A DNA stretch of 37,066 nt from a virus (IMGVR_UViG_3300005096_000020:1-37066); one strand, 5' to 3'; positions 1 to 7,023 are shown, numbered from the stretch's first letter. Numbers and translations are program-made. Notes: generated from the letters alone by a model not told the origin.

Positions 1-272
1 GGCAAACCGATGTTCCTCTACTAACCACAGGTTGCGACACGACATCGGACCGTATTGCATGAACGTTCTGACCGGGTAGACCGGAAGCGATAAACCAGCT
101 CGACACGTTGTCAAGACCCGGCCATCGACGTCGATGTCACGTGTCGATTCCGATGTCAAGCTCCGGTGTCAAGTGTCGGTACCCGTGACCAAGAAGCGTC
201 CCAAGCACGTCCCGAGAGAAGATATGAGACTCCCCCGTCGCTCCCAAGACACCGGCCCCCACCCGGGTCCCA
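1..272. other. Host chromosome flank, left, no gene seen
   Basis: This is sequence downstream of the host tRNA-Asn gene (which is on the minus strand). I see no convincing coding region, no RNA gene other than the tRNA next to it, and no clear T-tract terminator. It is host rather than phage DNA because it lies outside the left attachment junction. Confidence 0.6.
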
Positions 273-342
273 TGGCTCCGGGGGTGGGACTTGAACCCAC
301 GACAAACGGATTAACAGTCCGCTGCTCTGCCAACTGAGCTAC
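273..342 (-). tRNA. tRNA-Asn(GTT), 3' part (bases 7-76), split by the prophage
   Basis: Read on the minus strand, this gives the D arm, an anticodon arm with loop CTGTTAA (anticodon GTT), the T arm with TTCAAGT, the 3' acceptor strand CCCCGGA, discriminator G and an encoded CCA (273-275). The 5' acceptor strand that should precede it is replaced by phage sequence that cannot pair (TATTCCG). The missing strand TCCGGGG is at 36893-36899 and pairs perfectly. Bases 1-9 from the right end plus bases 10-76 here make exactly 76 nt. As it stands this copy cannot fold into a working tRNA, so the host presumably has another tRNA-Asn gene. Confidence 0.93.
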
Positions 343-605
343 GGAATAGCTTCGAACTCGTAGGTGCGGTCCACCTCGACTCCGAGCGCCTCCAAGATTA
401 CCGAGGCGGGCACCGTACAGAGCGCCGACAGTGCCGGGACGTAGTCGATCGATGGTCGGACCGATCCCTTCCATGCCGTGTATGCGGGTGCTGACACTCC
501 GCACATCTCGGCTGCTTTGCGTGCCGAGATCCCTCGCTCGTCCTCTGCCTGTTCGAGTAGTTCACCCAGTGGTGATACATATCTGTGGAGCATTGGGGCT
601 GCCAT
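339..605 (-). CDS. CI-like phage repressor, prophage (truncated) form with attP in its 3' end
   Basis: An 88-residue XRE-type helix-turn-helix protein. The DNA-binding fold spans about residues 20-73, with the recognition region around GVSAPAYTAWKG. The ATG at 605 has a good ribosome site (GGGAGG, 6 nt upstream). It should bind the operator at 668-678 and hold the lytic genes off. The stop codon TAG (339-341) is made from tRNA bases 8-10, so the gene ends exactly at the junction. Joining the phage ends gives a 105-residue viral form with the extra tail YRESAYRALVIPFSRTA, whose stop overlaps the integrase start. The repressor role is inferred from fold, position and divergence from a Cro-like gene; no binding data are implied. 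Confidence 0.85.
   Translation of the reverse strand: MAAPMLHRYVSPLGELLEQAEDERGISARKAAEMCGVSAPAYTAWKGSVRPSIDYVPALSALCTVPASVILEALGVEVDRTYEFEAIP
340..342 (-). other. Left attachment junction (core GTA)
   Basis: Minus-strand reading is phage ATTCC, then GTA, then host GCTCAG. The shared core with the right junction is only these three bases, which correspond to tRNA positions 7-9. The phage half is the 3' end of the repressor gene; the host half is the tRNA D arm onward. Confidence 0.85.
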
Positions 606-646
606 GTTCGCCTCCCAGCTTGTCGCCTGTTCGTATTGCCACCCTC

Positions 647-676
647 ATCGTAAGCACAAACTACAAAACTTGACAA
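647..676 (-). promoter_or_regulatory. Repressor promoter
   Basis: On the minus strand TTGTCA (676-671) and TACGAT (652-647) are separated by 18 bp. Transcription would begin near 640 and give a leader of about 35 nt containing the repressor ribosome site. The -35 box overlaps that of the opposing promoter almost base for base. Confidence 0.6.
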
Positions 677-678
677 GT
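668..678. promoter_or_regulatory. Probable operator, palindrome ACTTGACAAGT
   Basis: This 11-bp palindrome (5-bp arms around one central base) covers the -35 boxes of both divergent promoters. A dimeric HTH protein bound here would block both. Symmetry and position are seen directly; that the repressor and the Cro-like protein bind it is inference. Confidence 0.5.
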
Positions 679-698
679 AGATATCGTGGGTGTAAGGT
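670..698 (+). promoter_or_regulatory. Early lytic promoter for the Cro-like gene
   Basis: A consensus TTGACA (670-675) is followed after 17 bp by TAAGGT (693-698), which fits the actinobacterial TANNNT -10 box. The expected start site is 705-706, the first base of the ATG at 706. The transcript is therefore probably leaderless; no ribosome site is present upstream of that ATG. Confidence 0.7.
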
Positions 699-705
699 TC
701 GCTTT

Positions 706-873
706 ATGCCAAGTCAACCTCCAACTCGGGAACGTGTCCTCACCTACACAGCCCAGGGACTCACACCTCGCGAGATCGCACGCATCCTCGAGTGCTCCGT
801 CCAAAACGTCTACCTCCACCTCAAACACGCCGGCGTCAAACCTGCACAAGCAACGAAGGTTGAGACGCCGTGA
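706..873 (+). CDS. Cro-like small helix-turn-helix protein
   Basis: A 55-residue protein made almost entirely of one helix-turn-helix (about residues 8-42; core GLTPREIARILECSVQNVYL), like the HTH of LuxR or sigma region 4. It is divergent from the repressor and is the first gene of the rightward transcript, the place of Cro in lambdoid phages and of the Cro-like gene in BPs-type phages. It probably competes for the same operator and favours lytic growth. ATG 706 is chosen because the -10 box places the start site at or next to it. It could instead serve as an excisionase-like DNA-bending factor; no other excisionase candidate was found. Confidence 0.7.
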   Translation: MPSQPPTRERVLTYTAQGLTPREIARILECSVQNVYLHLKHAGVKPAQATKVETP

Positions 874-1073
874 CACTCTTCGGTGACTGCCGGGGGGAGC
901 TCCTCTCGCGCTCTTCACGCTCCGGGCAGTCACCGGACACTCTTCGGGAACCATCACGTGCGGCCTTCTCCGGGTCTTCCTTTCCGCGTGATGGTTCCCG
1001 AACACCGTTCCGTGGCCTGCCGCCAGGTGCATCATGTCCAGCAGTCATCGCCGGCAGGCCACGGACACCCGTC
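872..1073 (+). other. Array of three evenly spaced long hairpins with 9-nt linkers
   Basis: Hairpin 1 has an 11-bp perfect stem (881-891 with 925-935) plus an inner 5-bp stem (896-900 with 919-923). Hairpin 2 has 14 bp plus a GT and a GC pair (945-960 with 985-1000). Hairpin 3 has 13 bp (1010-1022 with 1052-1064). The units are 55, 56 and 55 nt. Each is preceded by a 9-nt linker: GACACTCTT (872-880), GACACTCTT (936-944) and AACACCGTT (1001-1009). Stem sequences are unrelated to one another. There is no T tract, so these are not intrinsic terminators. The array lies directly after the Cro-like gene on the early transcript, where phages often place antitermination sites. Function unknown. Confidence 0.8.
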
Positions 1074-1129
1074 TCGTGGCTCATCATCCTCCTCACGCCC
1101 GCCTACAACCTCAAAATCGGCGGCTCCTG

Positions 1130-1822
1130 ATGACGGAAACGATCGAGAACCATGTCGAGATAACTCTGCACGACTTGCTCAACATCGCCGCGTTGCGGCA
1201 CGTCGCGAGGAAGGCAACTCGAGACGAGTCGCCATTGCTCGCCGGTGTCCATGTCCGCAACGAGTCGCCTGCTGAGACGATCTGGTGCGAAGCAACGAAC
1301 AGTGTCGCAATGGCTCGCCGCATGGTTCTGGCACGGGCAGCGGCCCCTGACATCGAGTGGGACGCAACTGTGTCTTCTGACGACCTCAAGCATTCATGTG
1401 CCGCCTTCATGGCCCGCGCCGACACAGACGACCCGCAGCTCGCACCGGTGTTCTGCACGTTCGTTCGCGACAACGAAGACGAACCGGCTGGGATCAACCT
1501 CACACTTGGCCGGCACAAACGGTCCCTGTTCGGTGATGAGCCGCCGCTCGCGATGTTCTATGTGCGGTCCGTATCGACGGCGCCATATCCGGATCTCCTC
1601 GGCTTGGAAGCCCGGGCCCTCAAGGAGTCGTTGTCTGACGAACCGGTCTCCTACTCCTCGACTCGGCTCGCTGAGATCACGCTTGCGACAGGTATGAAAG
1701 ATGCCGTCATTCGACTCTCAACATTTGGTGCGAAGCACGCTGTTCGTGTGGAACTCGACCGTGACGATCAATGGTGGGGCCTGCTCATGCCTGTCAGATC
1801 AGACCGGGATGAAGAATCGTGA
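1130..1822 (+). CDS. Possible DNA sliding-clamp-like (DnaN-like) protein
   Basis: A 230-residue soluble protein. The pattern LLAGVHVR followed by ATNSVAMARRMV, and a C-terminus ending in WWGLLMPVR, resemble the first-domain signature and the terminal MPxR of bacterial beta clamps. The protein is shorter than a three-domain clamp (about 370 residues), so it would be two domains or a distant relative. It is the first gene after the hairpin array and starts the early operon. ATG 1130 is chosen over an upstream in-frame ATG at 1034, which would place coding sequence inside hairpin 3. The family call is a weak similarity judged by eye. Confidence 0.45.
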   Translation: MTETIENHVEITLHDLLNIAALRHVARKATRDESPLLAGVHVRNESPAETIWCEATNSVAMARRMVLARAAAPDIEWDATVSSDDLKHSCAAFMARADTDDPQLAPVFCTFVRDNEDEPAGINLTLGRHKRSLFGDEPPLAMFYVRSVSTAPYPDLLGLEARALKESLSDEPVSYSSTRLAEITLATGMKDAVIRLSTFGAKHAVRVELDRDDQWWGLLMPVRSDRDEES

Positions 1823-2169
1823 TCGCACAGATCGAAGCGGGAGAGATCACACGTGGTGACGTAGTGCTCGTTGGGAGAGATCAGCGCCGCGTCGAGCGTA
1901 TCGACCGGTGCAAGTCGTCTCGGACGGATCTCCACATCGTCTGGCAGCGAGGCAACGTCCCGCTCTGTATCCGCCCTGAAGCCGTCGTCGACGTGTTCCA
2001 CGAGCCACTCATCACGAAGCAACACATCGTCACCTTCACCGCAAACATCGAATCCTTCAAGACAGCGGTGGCACTTGCAGCGCAAGCCTTCGACGAATCC
2101 TTCGAACGCGTCAAACAGACAATCGCCGGCACCAAGGAGGACACACCGTGGCACGCCTCATCAGAGTGA
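1819..2169 (+). CDS. Hypothetical early protein
   Basis: 116 residues, GTG start overlapping the previous stop as GTGA. The N-terminal half (residues 10-60, including RGDVVLVGRDQRRVERID) looks like a small beta-barrel that could bind nucleic acid. The C-terminal part (70-105) is helical. No known family recognised. It is translationally coupled to the genes on both sides. Confidence 0.65.
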   Translation: MIAQIEAGEITRGDVVLVGRDQRRVERIDRCKSSRTDLHIVWQRGNVPLCIRPEAVVDVFHEPLITKQHIVTFTANIESFKTAVALAAQAFDESFERVKQTIAGTKEDTPWHASSE

Positions 2170-2314
2170 AACACCACCGACGCAGCATCGGCAAGCAATG
2201 CCTCCACTGCACCCGCCCAGCAACCATCACCGCGGTCCGCAAAGAACGATCCGGCCACCGACTCTCCGTCTGGTACTGCGACGACCACCTCACCAAAGCA
2301 CGAGAGGTATACGC

Positions 2315-2318
<4 letters not shown>
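2148..2318 (+). CDS. Small zinc-finger-like protein
   Basis: 56 residues from GTG 2148, with a strong ribosome site AAGGAGG seven bases upstream. It overlaps the preceding gene by 22 nt, and its TGA overlaps the next ATG. Residues C18 and C21 (CLHC) and C44, H47 (CDDH) form a plausible four-ligand zinc site. The protein is very basic (RVKHHRRS near the N-terminus), which suits nucleic-acid binding. Function unknown. Confidence 0.65.
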
Positions 2319-2994
<676 letters not shown>

Positions 2995-2998
<4 letters not shown>

Positions 2999-3174
2999 TA
3001 CACGGCTGCGATAGGACGGGCTGCTCGAGGCCGGCTTCGATGCACATCCGGTTCGACCGGTACCTCGCGACGTACCCGATCACTGTGGCGTGTCTGCAGC
3101 ATGCTCAATGGTGGGTCCGTGGTTTCGACAGTGTCCGTATTGGACGTGCTGTCCCGCTCGGCGTTGATCAATGA
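2995..3174 (+). CDS. Small zinc-binding protein
   Basis: 59 residues from GTG 2995, overlapping the previous TGA as GTGA and the next ATG as ATGA. Cysteines C5 and C10 with C33 and H36 (CLQH) could hold one zinc ion. The C-terminal half is rich in aromatic and basic residues. Not assigned to a known family. Confidence 0.6.
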
Positions 3175-3440
3175 CGACTGTTGTCGATACGCGTGGCGTG
3201 ACGAAGCCGACTGCTCTCAAAGCACTCTCGTTGCTCCTCGGATATGTCCCTGTGTGCGGCACCGAAATGGTGACGGCCGGTGTCGGGTATCGATACTCAG
3301 CACGGGTCGGCGATCTACGGACGGCCGGCTTCGAGATCATGTCTCAGCCGTGCACCGTTGCCTCTCATGGCCACACGTCGCGGATCTACGAGTTCCTCCT
3401 GGTCCCTGACGACCTGATGCTCTTCGAGGAGGCCGTGTGA
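3171..3440 (+). CDS. Small winged-helix-like protein
   Basis: 89 residues. The order of helix, helix, YRYSARVGDLRTAGFEI and a C-terminal beta hairpin (SRIYEFLLV) matches small phage winged-helix proteins that read a choice of DNA or regulate replication genes. ATGA overlap with the gene before and GTGA overlap with the gene after. It resembles the protein at 6461-6751 in layout (helical N-terminus, then a dLr..G type core). Function inferred only from the fold. Confidence 0.55.
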   Translation: MTTVVDTRGVTKPTALKALSLLLGYVPVCGTEMVTAGVGYRYSARVGDLRTAGFEIMSQPCTVASHGHTSRIYEFLLVPDDLMLFEEAV

Positions 3441-3658
3441 CGCAGAAACAGATCGTCATGCTGTGCGTCAAGACCCGCCGTGGCCGGCTGCACCGCTTCA
3501 AGAAACGCGACGTCGCAGCAGCCACGGGTGATGCACAGTTCTACCTCGACAACGCAACCGACCAACGATCCGAGTACTGGTACCGATGCGAAGTCTGGCT
3601 CGAGGTTGCTGACATGCCGCCATTCCAACGTATCGAACTCGACGAGGTATCTGCGTGA
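3437..3658 (+). CDS. Hypothetical early protein
   Basis: 73 residues, GTG start inside a GTGA overlap. A basic N-terminus (KTRRGRLHRFKKRDV) is followed by an acidic, aromatic half (YWYRCEVWLEVADMPPFQRIELDEV). No recognised family. It lies directly before the replication gene and is probably co-translated with it. Confidence 0.6.
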   Translation: MTQKQIVMLCVKTRRGRLHRFKKRDVAAATGDAQFYLDNATDQRSEYWYRCEVWLEVADMPPFQRIELDEVSA

Positions 3659-4260
3659 CGACGATAGCTCCAACAGTCTCAGCACAACATGAACCCTTCG
3701 TCCAGATCCCCAACTGGATCGAGTTCCACATAGACCTCACTCACGCCGACGTACGCGTATGGGCAGCCTTGAAGCACTTCTGGAACCGACGCACCGGACA
3801 GTGCAACCCGTCACATCAGACGATCAGCAATCTGTGCCGCGTCTCAACGTCACAGATCCGAAACAAGTCGATCCCGAAGCTCGTCGAAGTCGGCGCCCTC
3901 GTCGTGAAACCCGACCTGAAAGGCGGTCAACGATCACACCACTACGAGCTCAGATGGACCCCACCAACCGCTAGTCACTCAGAGACTAGCGGTCCCGACC
4001 GCGCGTCACTCAGAGACGCGGGCGCGTCACTCAGTGACTACCCAGGCGCGTCACTCAGTGACTACGAACAAGAACAACCAGAAAAAGAAACGCGCGCGAG
4101 GCACACCGCCGCCGATCGAGCTCGCTCAAAGCTCGCCGGCGGCTGGCACGTATGGAGACCAGGCAAGGACGGAGACTGCCGCGTCTGCCACCGACCATTC
4201 TCAGATCACGACCAGGGCACCCTCGACACCAGCCAAGACACAGGCGAGGCGACACGATGA
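3655..4260 (+). CDS. Winged-helix replication protein carrying the origin iterons
   Basis: 201 residues from GTG 3655. Residues about 15-105 form a winged helix-turn-helix typical of phage replication initiators (IPNWIEFHIDLTHADVRVWA, then NPSHQTISNLCRVSTSQIRN). Residues 105-140 are a low-complexity linker with repeated GASLSDY, coded by the iterons at 3970-4065. The C-terminus has a CRVC motif. In lambda, the O protein is built the same way: N-terminal HTH that binds iterons lying in its own gene, linker, and a C-terminal part that recruits the helicase machinery. Neighbours are a DnaA-domain-IV-like HTH protein and other early genes. No helicase or polymerase gene is present, so host enzymes are probably recruited. 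Confidence 0.7.
   Translation: MTTIAPTVSAQHEPFVQIPNWIEFHIDLTHADVRVWAALKHFWNRRTGQCNPSHQTISNLCRVSTSQIRNKSIPKLVEVGALVVKPDLKGGQRSHHYELRWTPPTASHSETSGPDRASLRDAGASLSDYPGASLSDYEQEQPEKETRARHTAADRARSKLAGGWHVWRPGKDGDCRVCHRPFSDHDQGTLDTSQDTGEATR
3970..4091 (+). repeat. Probable replication origin: four palindromic iterons plus an A-rich tract
   Basis: Four copies of GTCACTCAG(A/T)GAC lie at 3974-3986, 4005-4017, 4026-4038 and 4050-4062, spaced 31, 21 and 24 bp. Each is a palindrome: copy 1 has 7-bp arms (GCTAGTC/GACTAGC), copy 2 has 6-bp arms (CGCGTC/GACGCG), and copies 3 and 4 have 6-bp arms (GTCACT/AGTGAC). Copies 3 and 4 are identical over 21 bp (4021-4041 and 4045-4065). An adenine-rich strand (4066-4091) follows. 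This is the organisation of lambda ori within gene O. Confidence 0.75.
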
Positions 4261-4571
4261 CGCCACGCACACTCGACACATTCGACAACCTCACAACCAC
4301 CTTCGCAAACGTCGTCGACATCCCAACATGGCTCCTCACCGACCCAACCGTCAAAGCGCGGTCCACGGTTCGTCGTCGCCGGCATCTGGTCTGGTGGCTC
4401 GTCGTCAAAGAGCAGATTCCCGTGAACGATGTCGCTGATCGGTTCGGGATGTCGCGGGTCACCGTTTGGCGTGCCGTTGGGAATCATCGCCGGACGACAC
4501 GAGACCCGAATCCGTGGACGAAGGAGTGTGCCCGTGTTGAGCAGACGATCAGGGAGTTGTTGACATCATGA
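4257..4571 (+). CDS. Helix-turn-helix protein, DnaA domain IV-like
   Basis: 104 residues, ATGA overlaps on both sides. Residues 38-80 (RRRRHLVWWLVVKEQIPVND, then VADRFGMSRVTVWRAVGNHR) resemble the DnaA C-terminal DNA-binding domain or a TrpR-type HTH. It directly follows the gene holding the iterons, so it may bind near the origin or regulate the operon. The protein lacks an AAA+ domain and so is not a full DnaA. Confidence 0.6.
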   Translation: MTPRTLDTFDNLTTTFANVVDIPTWLLTDPTVKARSTVRRRRHLVWWLVVKEQIPVNDVADRFGMSRVTVWRAVGNHRRTTRDPNPWTKECARVEQTIRELLTS

Positions 4572-5017
4572 AGCGTACAGCGAAACACACAAGCGACCTG
4601 ATGGCTCAGGCAGAGCGCAAGATCAGCCGTCTCGAGACCGAGAACCGGAAGCTGAAGTCTGATGCTGCAGCGAACCCGTTCAAACGAACCGACCTCAACC
4701 TCGATGCACTCTCAACGTTCCTCCACGAGTACGGCGCTCTCGTCGACGCGACCGACCCGATACGTGGCCGCCGCATAGATCCGGGCGGCCCATCTGCGGA
4801 GCAAGACCCTGAGTATGTGGCGACTGAATGGAAGCGAGCGAACCTCGCATCGGTCGACCATGATCTGAGAACACTCACATCGAAGATCCAGGCAGCGTTG
4901 GGGACGCCTCACGGTGAGCGCGTCACGATCGACGCCGACGGAAAATGCGTAGCGTGTGGACGCCAGACACGTCGCAGACGCACCGAGGTGTGGCGGGCAC
5001 AGGACGGTCACGTATGA
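4568..5017 (+). CDS. Hypothetical protein with N-terminal coiled coil and zinc-type Cys pair
   Basis: 149 residues. Residues 10-35 (AQAERKISRLETENRKLKSD) are a strong coiled coil. Residues 130-136 contain CVACG, a Cys pair that could bind metal if the protein dimerises. ATGA overlaps upstream and downstream. Its place just after the replication genes suggests an accessory role, but nothing specific is visible. Confidence 0.6.
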   Translation: MKRTAKHTSDLMAQAERKISRLETENRKLKSDAAANPFKRTDLNLDALSTFLHEYGALVDATDPIRGRRIDPGGPSAEQDPEYVATEWKRANLASVDHDLRTLTSKIQAALGTPHGERVTIDADGKCVACGRQTRRRRTEVWRAQDGHV

Positions 5018-5307
5018 TCCGTTTCGCTGTCACCGTCTGGCTCCTCGCTGTCTCGGTCGCGACTGTGCGGCTCGTCGAGGTCGATCCGTGGATGATCCCG
5101 ATCACGCTCGTCACTGTCGCTGTCGTCGCGATCTATGCGCATCTCGACACGAAGAGGCAACGCACCATCGCCGAGGCACTCACCCAGGTCAAGGCCGGCC
5201 GCTGCCCGAACTGTCCGCATCCGATCGAGTGGCACAACCGCGACAACCGTGACAGGTGCCTCGACTGCGACTGCTCGTCGGTGAGCGTCGACCCGTGGGG
5301 ACGATGA
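5014..5307 (+). CDS. Small membrane protein with C-terminal zinc ribbon
   Basis: 97 residues from ATG 5014 (TGA of the previous gene overlaps). Two hydrophobic segments, about residues 2-21 and 28-46, are separated by a short loop with VDP. The C-terminal part has CPNC (about 64-67) and CLDCDC (about 82-87), enough ligands for a zinc ribbon facing the cytoplasm. No known family recognised. Confidence 0.6.
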   Translation: MIRFAVTVWLLAVSVATVRLVEVDPWMIPITLVTVAVVAIYAHLDTKRQRTIAEALTQVKAGRCPNCPHPIEWHNRDNRDRCLDCDCSSVSVDPWGR

Positions 5308-5522
5308 TGGACACGCCTGTCTCGTTGCTGTGCCGTGAACGGCTCCCTTCCGGGTTCATCCTGTTCGCTGTCGGCCCAGGCCTCTCTCACACCGCCTACG
5401 TCGTCGCCGCACGAGACGATGTAGGCAACACGACTCCGGCCAAGCGGCTGCCATTGGTGTGCGGAAAACCGGCTGGACACGACGACGGCGAACATCAGGC
5501 GGCAGTCAGGTGGCCAGCATGA
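5304..5522 (+). CDS. Hypothetical protein
   Basis: 72 residues from ATG 5304 (a second ATG follows at 5307). The middle (GFILFAVGPGLSHTAYVVAA) is hydrophobic, and CGKPAGH near the C-terminus is a possible metal-binding turn. ATGA overlaps at both ends fix it in the early operon. Function unknown. Confidence 0.5.
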   Translation: MMDTPVSLLCRERLPSGFILFAVGPGLSHTAYVVAARDDVGNTTPAKRLPLVCGKPAGHDDGEHQAAVRWPA

Positions 5523-5827
5523 TCGTCAAAGCTCCCTGCGACCACGGCCGATACGGCACCCATCTGACGTTCACCCGACGGCTCCTGTCGATCCTGTGCA
5601 ACGGCGGCACCCCAATCGTCATCCCCGACGAGATCCACACGCCACGCACGAACGGCGCATCCCTCGAGGACAACCTCCACATGTACGCAGACTGGTTCGC
5701 CGACCGCTACGCCGACGAACCCGACAACGAACCGAGAGACGACCTCACCTCGGCAGCTGAACTCATCGCGGCACTCCGCCCGGTCAGCCGCCTCATACTC
5801 AACCAAGCAACAGGCGGCCAGAGATGA
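5519..5827 (+). CDS. Hypothetical protein
   Basis: 102 residues from ATG 5519. Residues 1-45 contain CDHGRYGTHLTFTRRLL, then PIVIPDEIHTPRTNG. The C-terminal half is acidic and helical. No family recognised; overlaps with both neighbours by four bases. Confidence 0.5.
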   Translation: MIVKAPCDHGRYGTHLTFTRRLLSILCNGGTPIVIPDEIHTPRTNGASLEDNLHMYADWFADRYADEPDNEPRDDLTSAAELIAALRPVSRLILNQATGGQR

Positions 5828-6468
5828 ACACAGCGAACCCTATCACCACCATCGCAACCAAAGCCGGCCAGCGGTCCACCGCAGCGGATCCGCTCCTCAC
5901 ACAGCTCGGCATCACGAGACCTGACGTGCGCCGTGTCGTGAAGCTCCTCAGCGAAGCCGAAGACATCCGGTGGCAGCTCGGCGACGCACTCGCTTCGATC
6001 ATCCCGGACCCGGCAGACAAGAAGCATCGGGCAGCGCAGAACCGCAACCCTGACTCTGTGCTGGGCCGCTGCCGCACACTGTCGAAGATCCTCTGGATCG
6101 ACTACGGACTCGAAGCCACCCCACATCACTTGTACACGGTCAGGCTCACAGCCAAGGCGTGGCCATCGAAGAACCACCGCAGACTCGCATCGTTCACGAC
6201 ACTGACCGTTCTCAACGCCCTCGACAACCGCGCCGAGATCCTCAACCGCCTCATCCTCGAACACGGCCGAGCAACACAAGCACTCGCCGTCACCGCAGTG
6301 CGGTCCCTACGAGCCGGCAACAAGAACCTACCCAGTGCCTATCAACTGTCCTGGGTCGTGCGGTCCGACGTGAAGGAAGAGTTCGTCGCAGCTGCGAAAC
6401 GGGCAGGTTTGACGTCTGCTCAGGCATGTGAAGAGGCGCTCTCCGATTGGACCCGTCGACATGCCTGA
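5824..6468 (+). CDS. Helical phage protein of unknown function
   Basis: 214 residues, nearly all helical, with several short helix-turn-helix-like pairs (QLGITRPDVRRVVKLLSEAE; HLYTVRLTAKAWP). The layout recalls actinobacterial ParB/RacA-like or DUF6192-type proteins that sense DNA, but I cannot confirm this. ATGA overlap with the gene before; eight-base overlap with the gene after. Confidence 0.5.
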   Translation: MNTANPITTIATKAGQRSTAADPLLTQLGITRPDVRRVVKLLSEAEDIRWQLGDALASIIPDPADKKHRAAQNRNPDSVLGRCRTLSKILWIDYGLEATPHHLYTVRLTAKAWPSKNHRRLASFTTLTVLNALDNRAEILNRLILEHGRATQALAVTAVRSLRAGNKNLPSAYQLSWVVRSDVKEEFVAAAKRAGLTSAQACEEALSDWTRRHA

Positions 6469-6751
6469 CACGAAACGGCGCTGGGTGAACCGAGGGTCGA
6501 TCGCTGACCGTGTCTTGCAGATCCTCGAGGCTGACGGCGGCTGGTTCACCGTCGCTGCCCTCCATTGTGAACACGAGCTCCGCTTCTCACCGGTGAACAT
6601 CGAATCGCTTCAAAGGGCGATCAGGAGGCTCCTGGATGCAGGCTTCGCTGAGAGACGCCACGTCGAATACATCGACTACTCAGACCCAAAAGGCACGAAC
6701 TTCATACATCCACAACTCCACATCCGAGCGAACACCCGCGTGACGACATGA
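6461..6751 (+). CDS. Small winged-helix DNA-binding protein
   Basis: 96 residues from ATG 6461. Residues 12-75 (SIADRVLQILEADGGWFTVA, then SLQRAIRRLLDAGFAERRHV) form a clear winged helix, with the wing near residues 70-88. It probably regulates phage genes or assists replication. The start overlaps the previous stop by 8 bases; an in-frame ATG 33 bases upstream is less likely because it lies deeper in the previous gene. Confidence 0.6.
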   Translation: MPDTKRRWVNRGSIADRVLQILEADGGWFTVAALHCEHELRFSPVNIESLQRAIRRLLDAGFAERRHVEYIDYSDPKGTNFIHPQLHIRANTRVTT

Positions 6752-7023
6752 CCATCACCCTCGCCACCAGAAAACAAATCAGACAGCGGTCCCGGGGCAG
6801 ATGTGAGTGGCCGCTGTGTGTGTCTCCTGCTGTGCAGGTGGCCCATATTCGTGGGAAGGGTATGGGCGGCAACCCGGACGGGTCAAGGGATATCGTTTCG
6901 AATCTGGCCCATCTGTGTCTGTTCCACCACGACCTGTTGGACGGTCGTCGTCGGATGGATCTGTGGGAGGTCGAGTCGCTCCTCCTCGAGGTGATCGCGA
7001 AGAGGGAGCCGGCACCGTGTTGA
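6748..7023 (+). CDS. HNH endonuclease, early
   Basis: 91 residues. Motifs run in order: CEWPLC (residues 19-24), VAHIRGKGMGG (31-41), N-x-x-HLCLFHHDLLDG (about 52-66). These supply the two Cys pairs or metal ligands and the HNH catalytic residues. The protein could cut host or competitor DNA or process replication intermediates. It is a second HNH gene, distinct from the packaging-linked one at 13813. Confidence 0.8.
   Translation: MTITLATRKQIRQRSRGRCEWPLCVSPAVQVAHIRGKGMGGNPDGSRDIVSNLAHLCLFHHDLLDGRRRMDLWEVESLLLEVIAKREPAPC

Noticed and set aside
478-705. Upstream extension of the Cro-like ORF to 478
   Set aside because: It would run through the promoter region and antisense to the repressor; the promoter places the start at 706.
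872-1073. Hairpin array as CRISPR or as intrinsic terminators
   Set aside because: Stems differ in sequence, so there is no direct repeat-spacer pattern, and no T tract follows any hairpin.
1034-1129. Upstream start for the clamp-like gene at 1034
   Set aside because: The added 32 residues fall in hairpin 3 and look like non-coding sequence; ATG 1130 fits the conserved part better.
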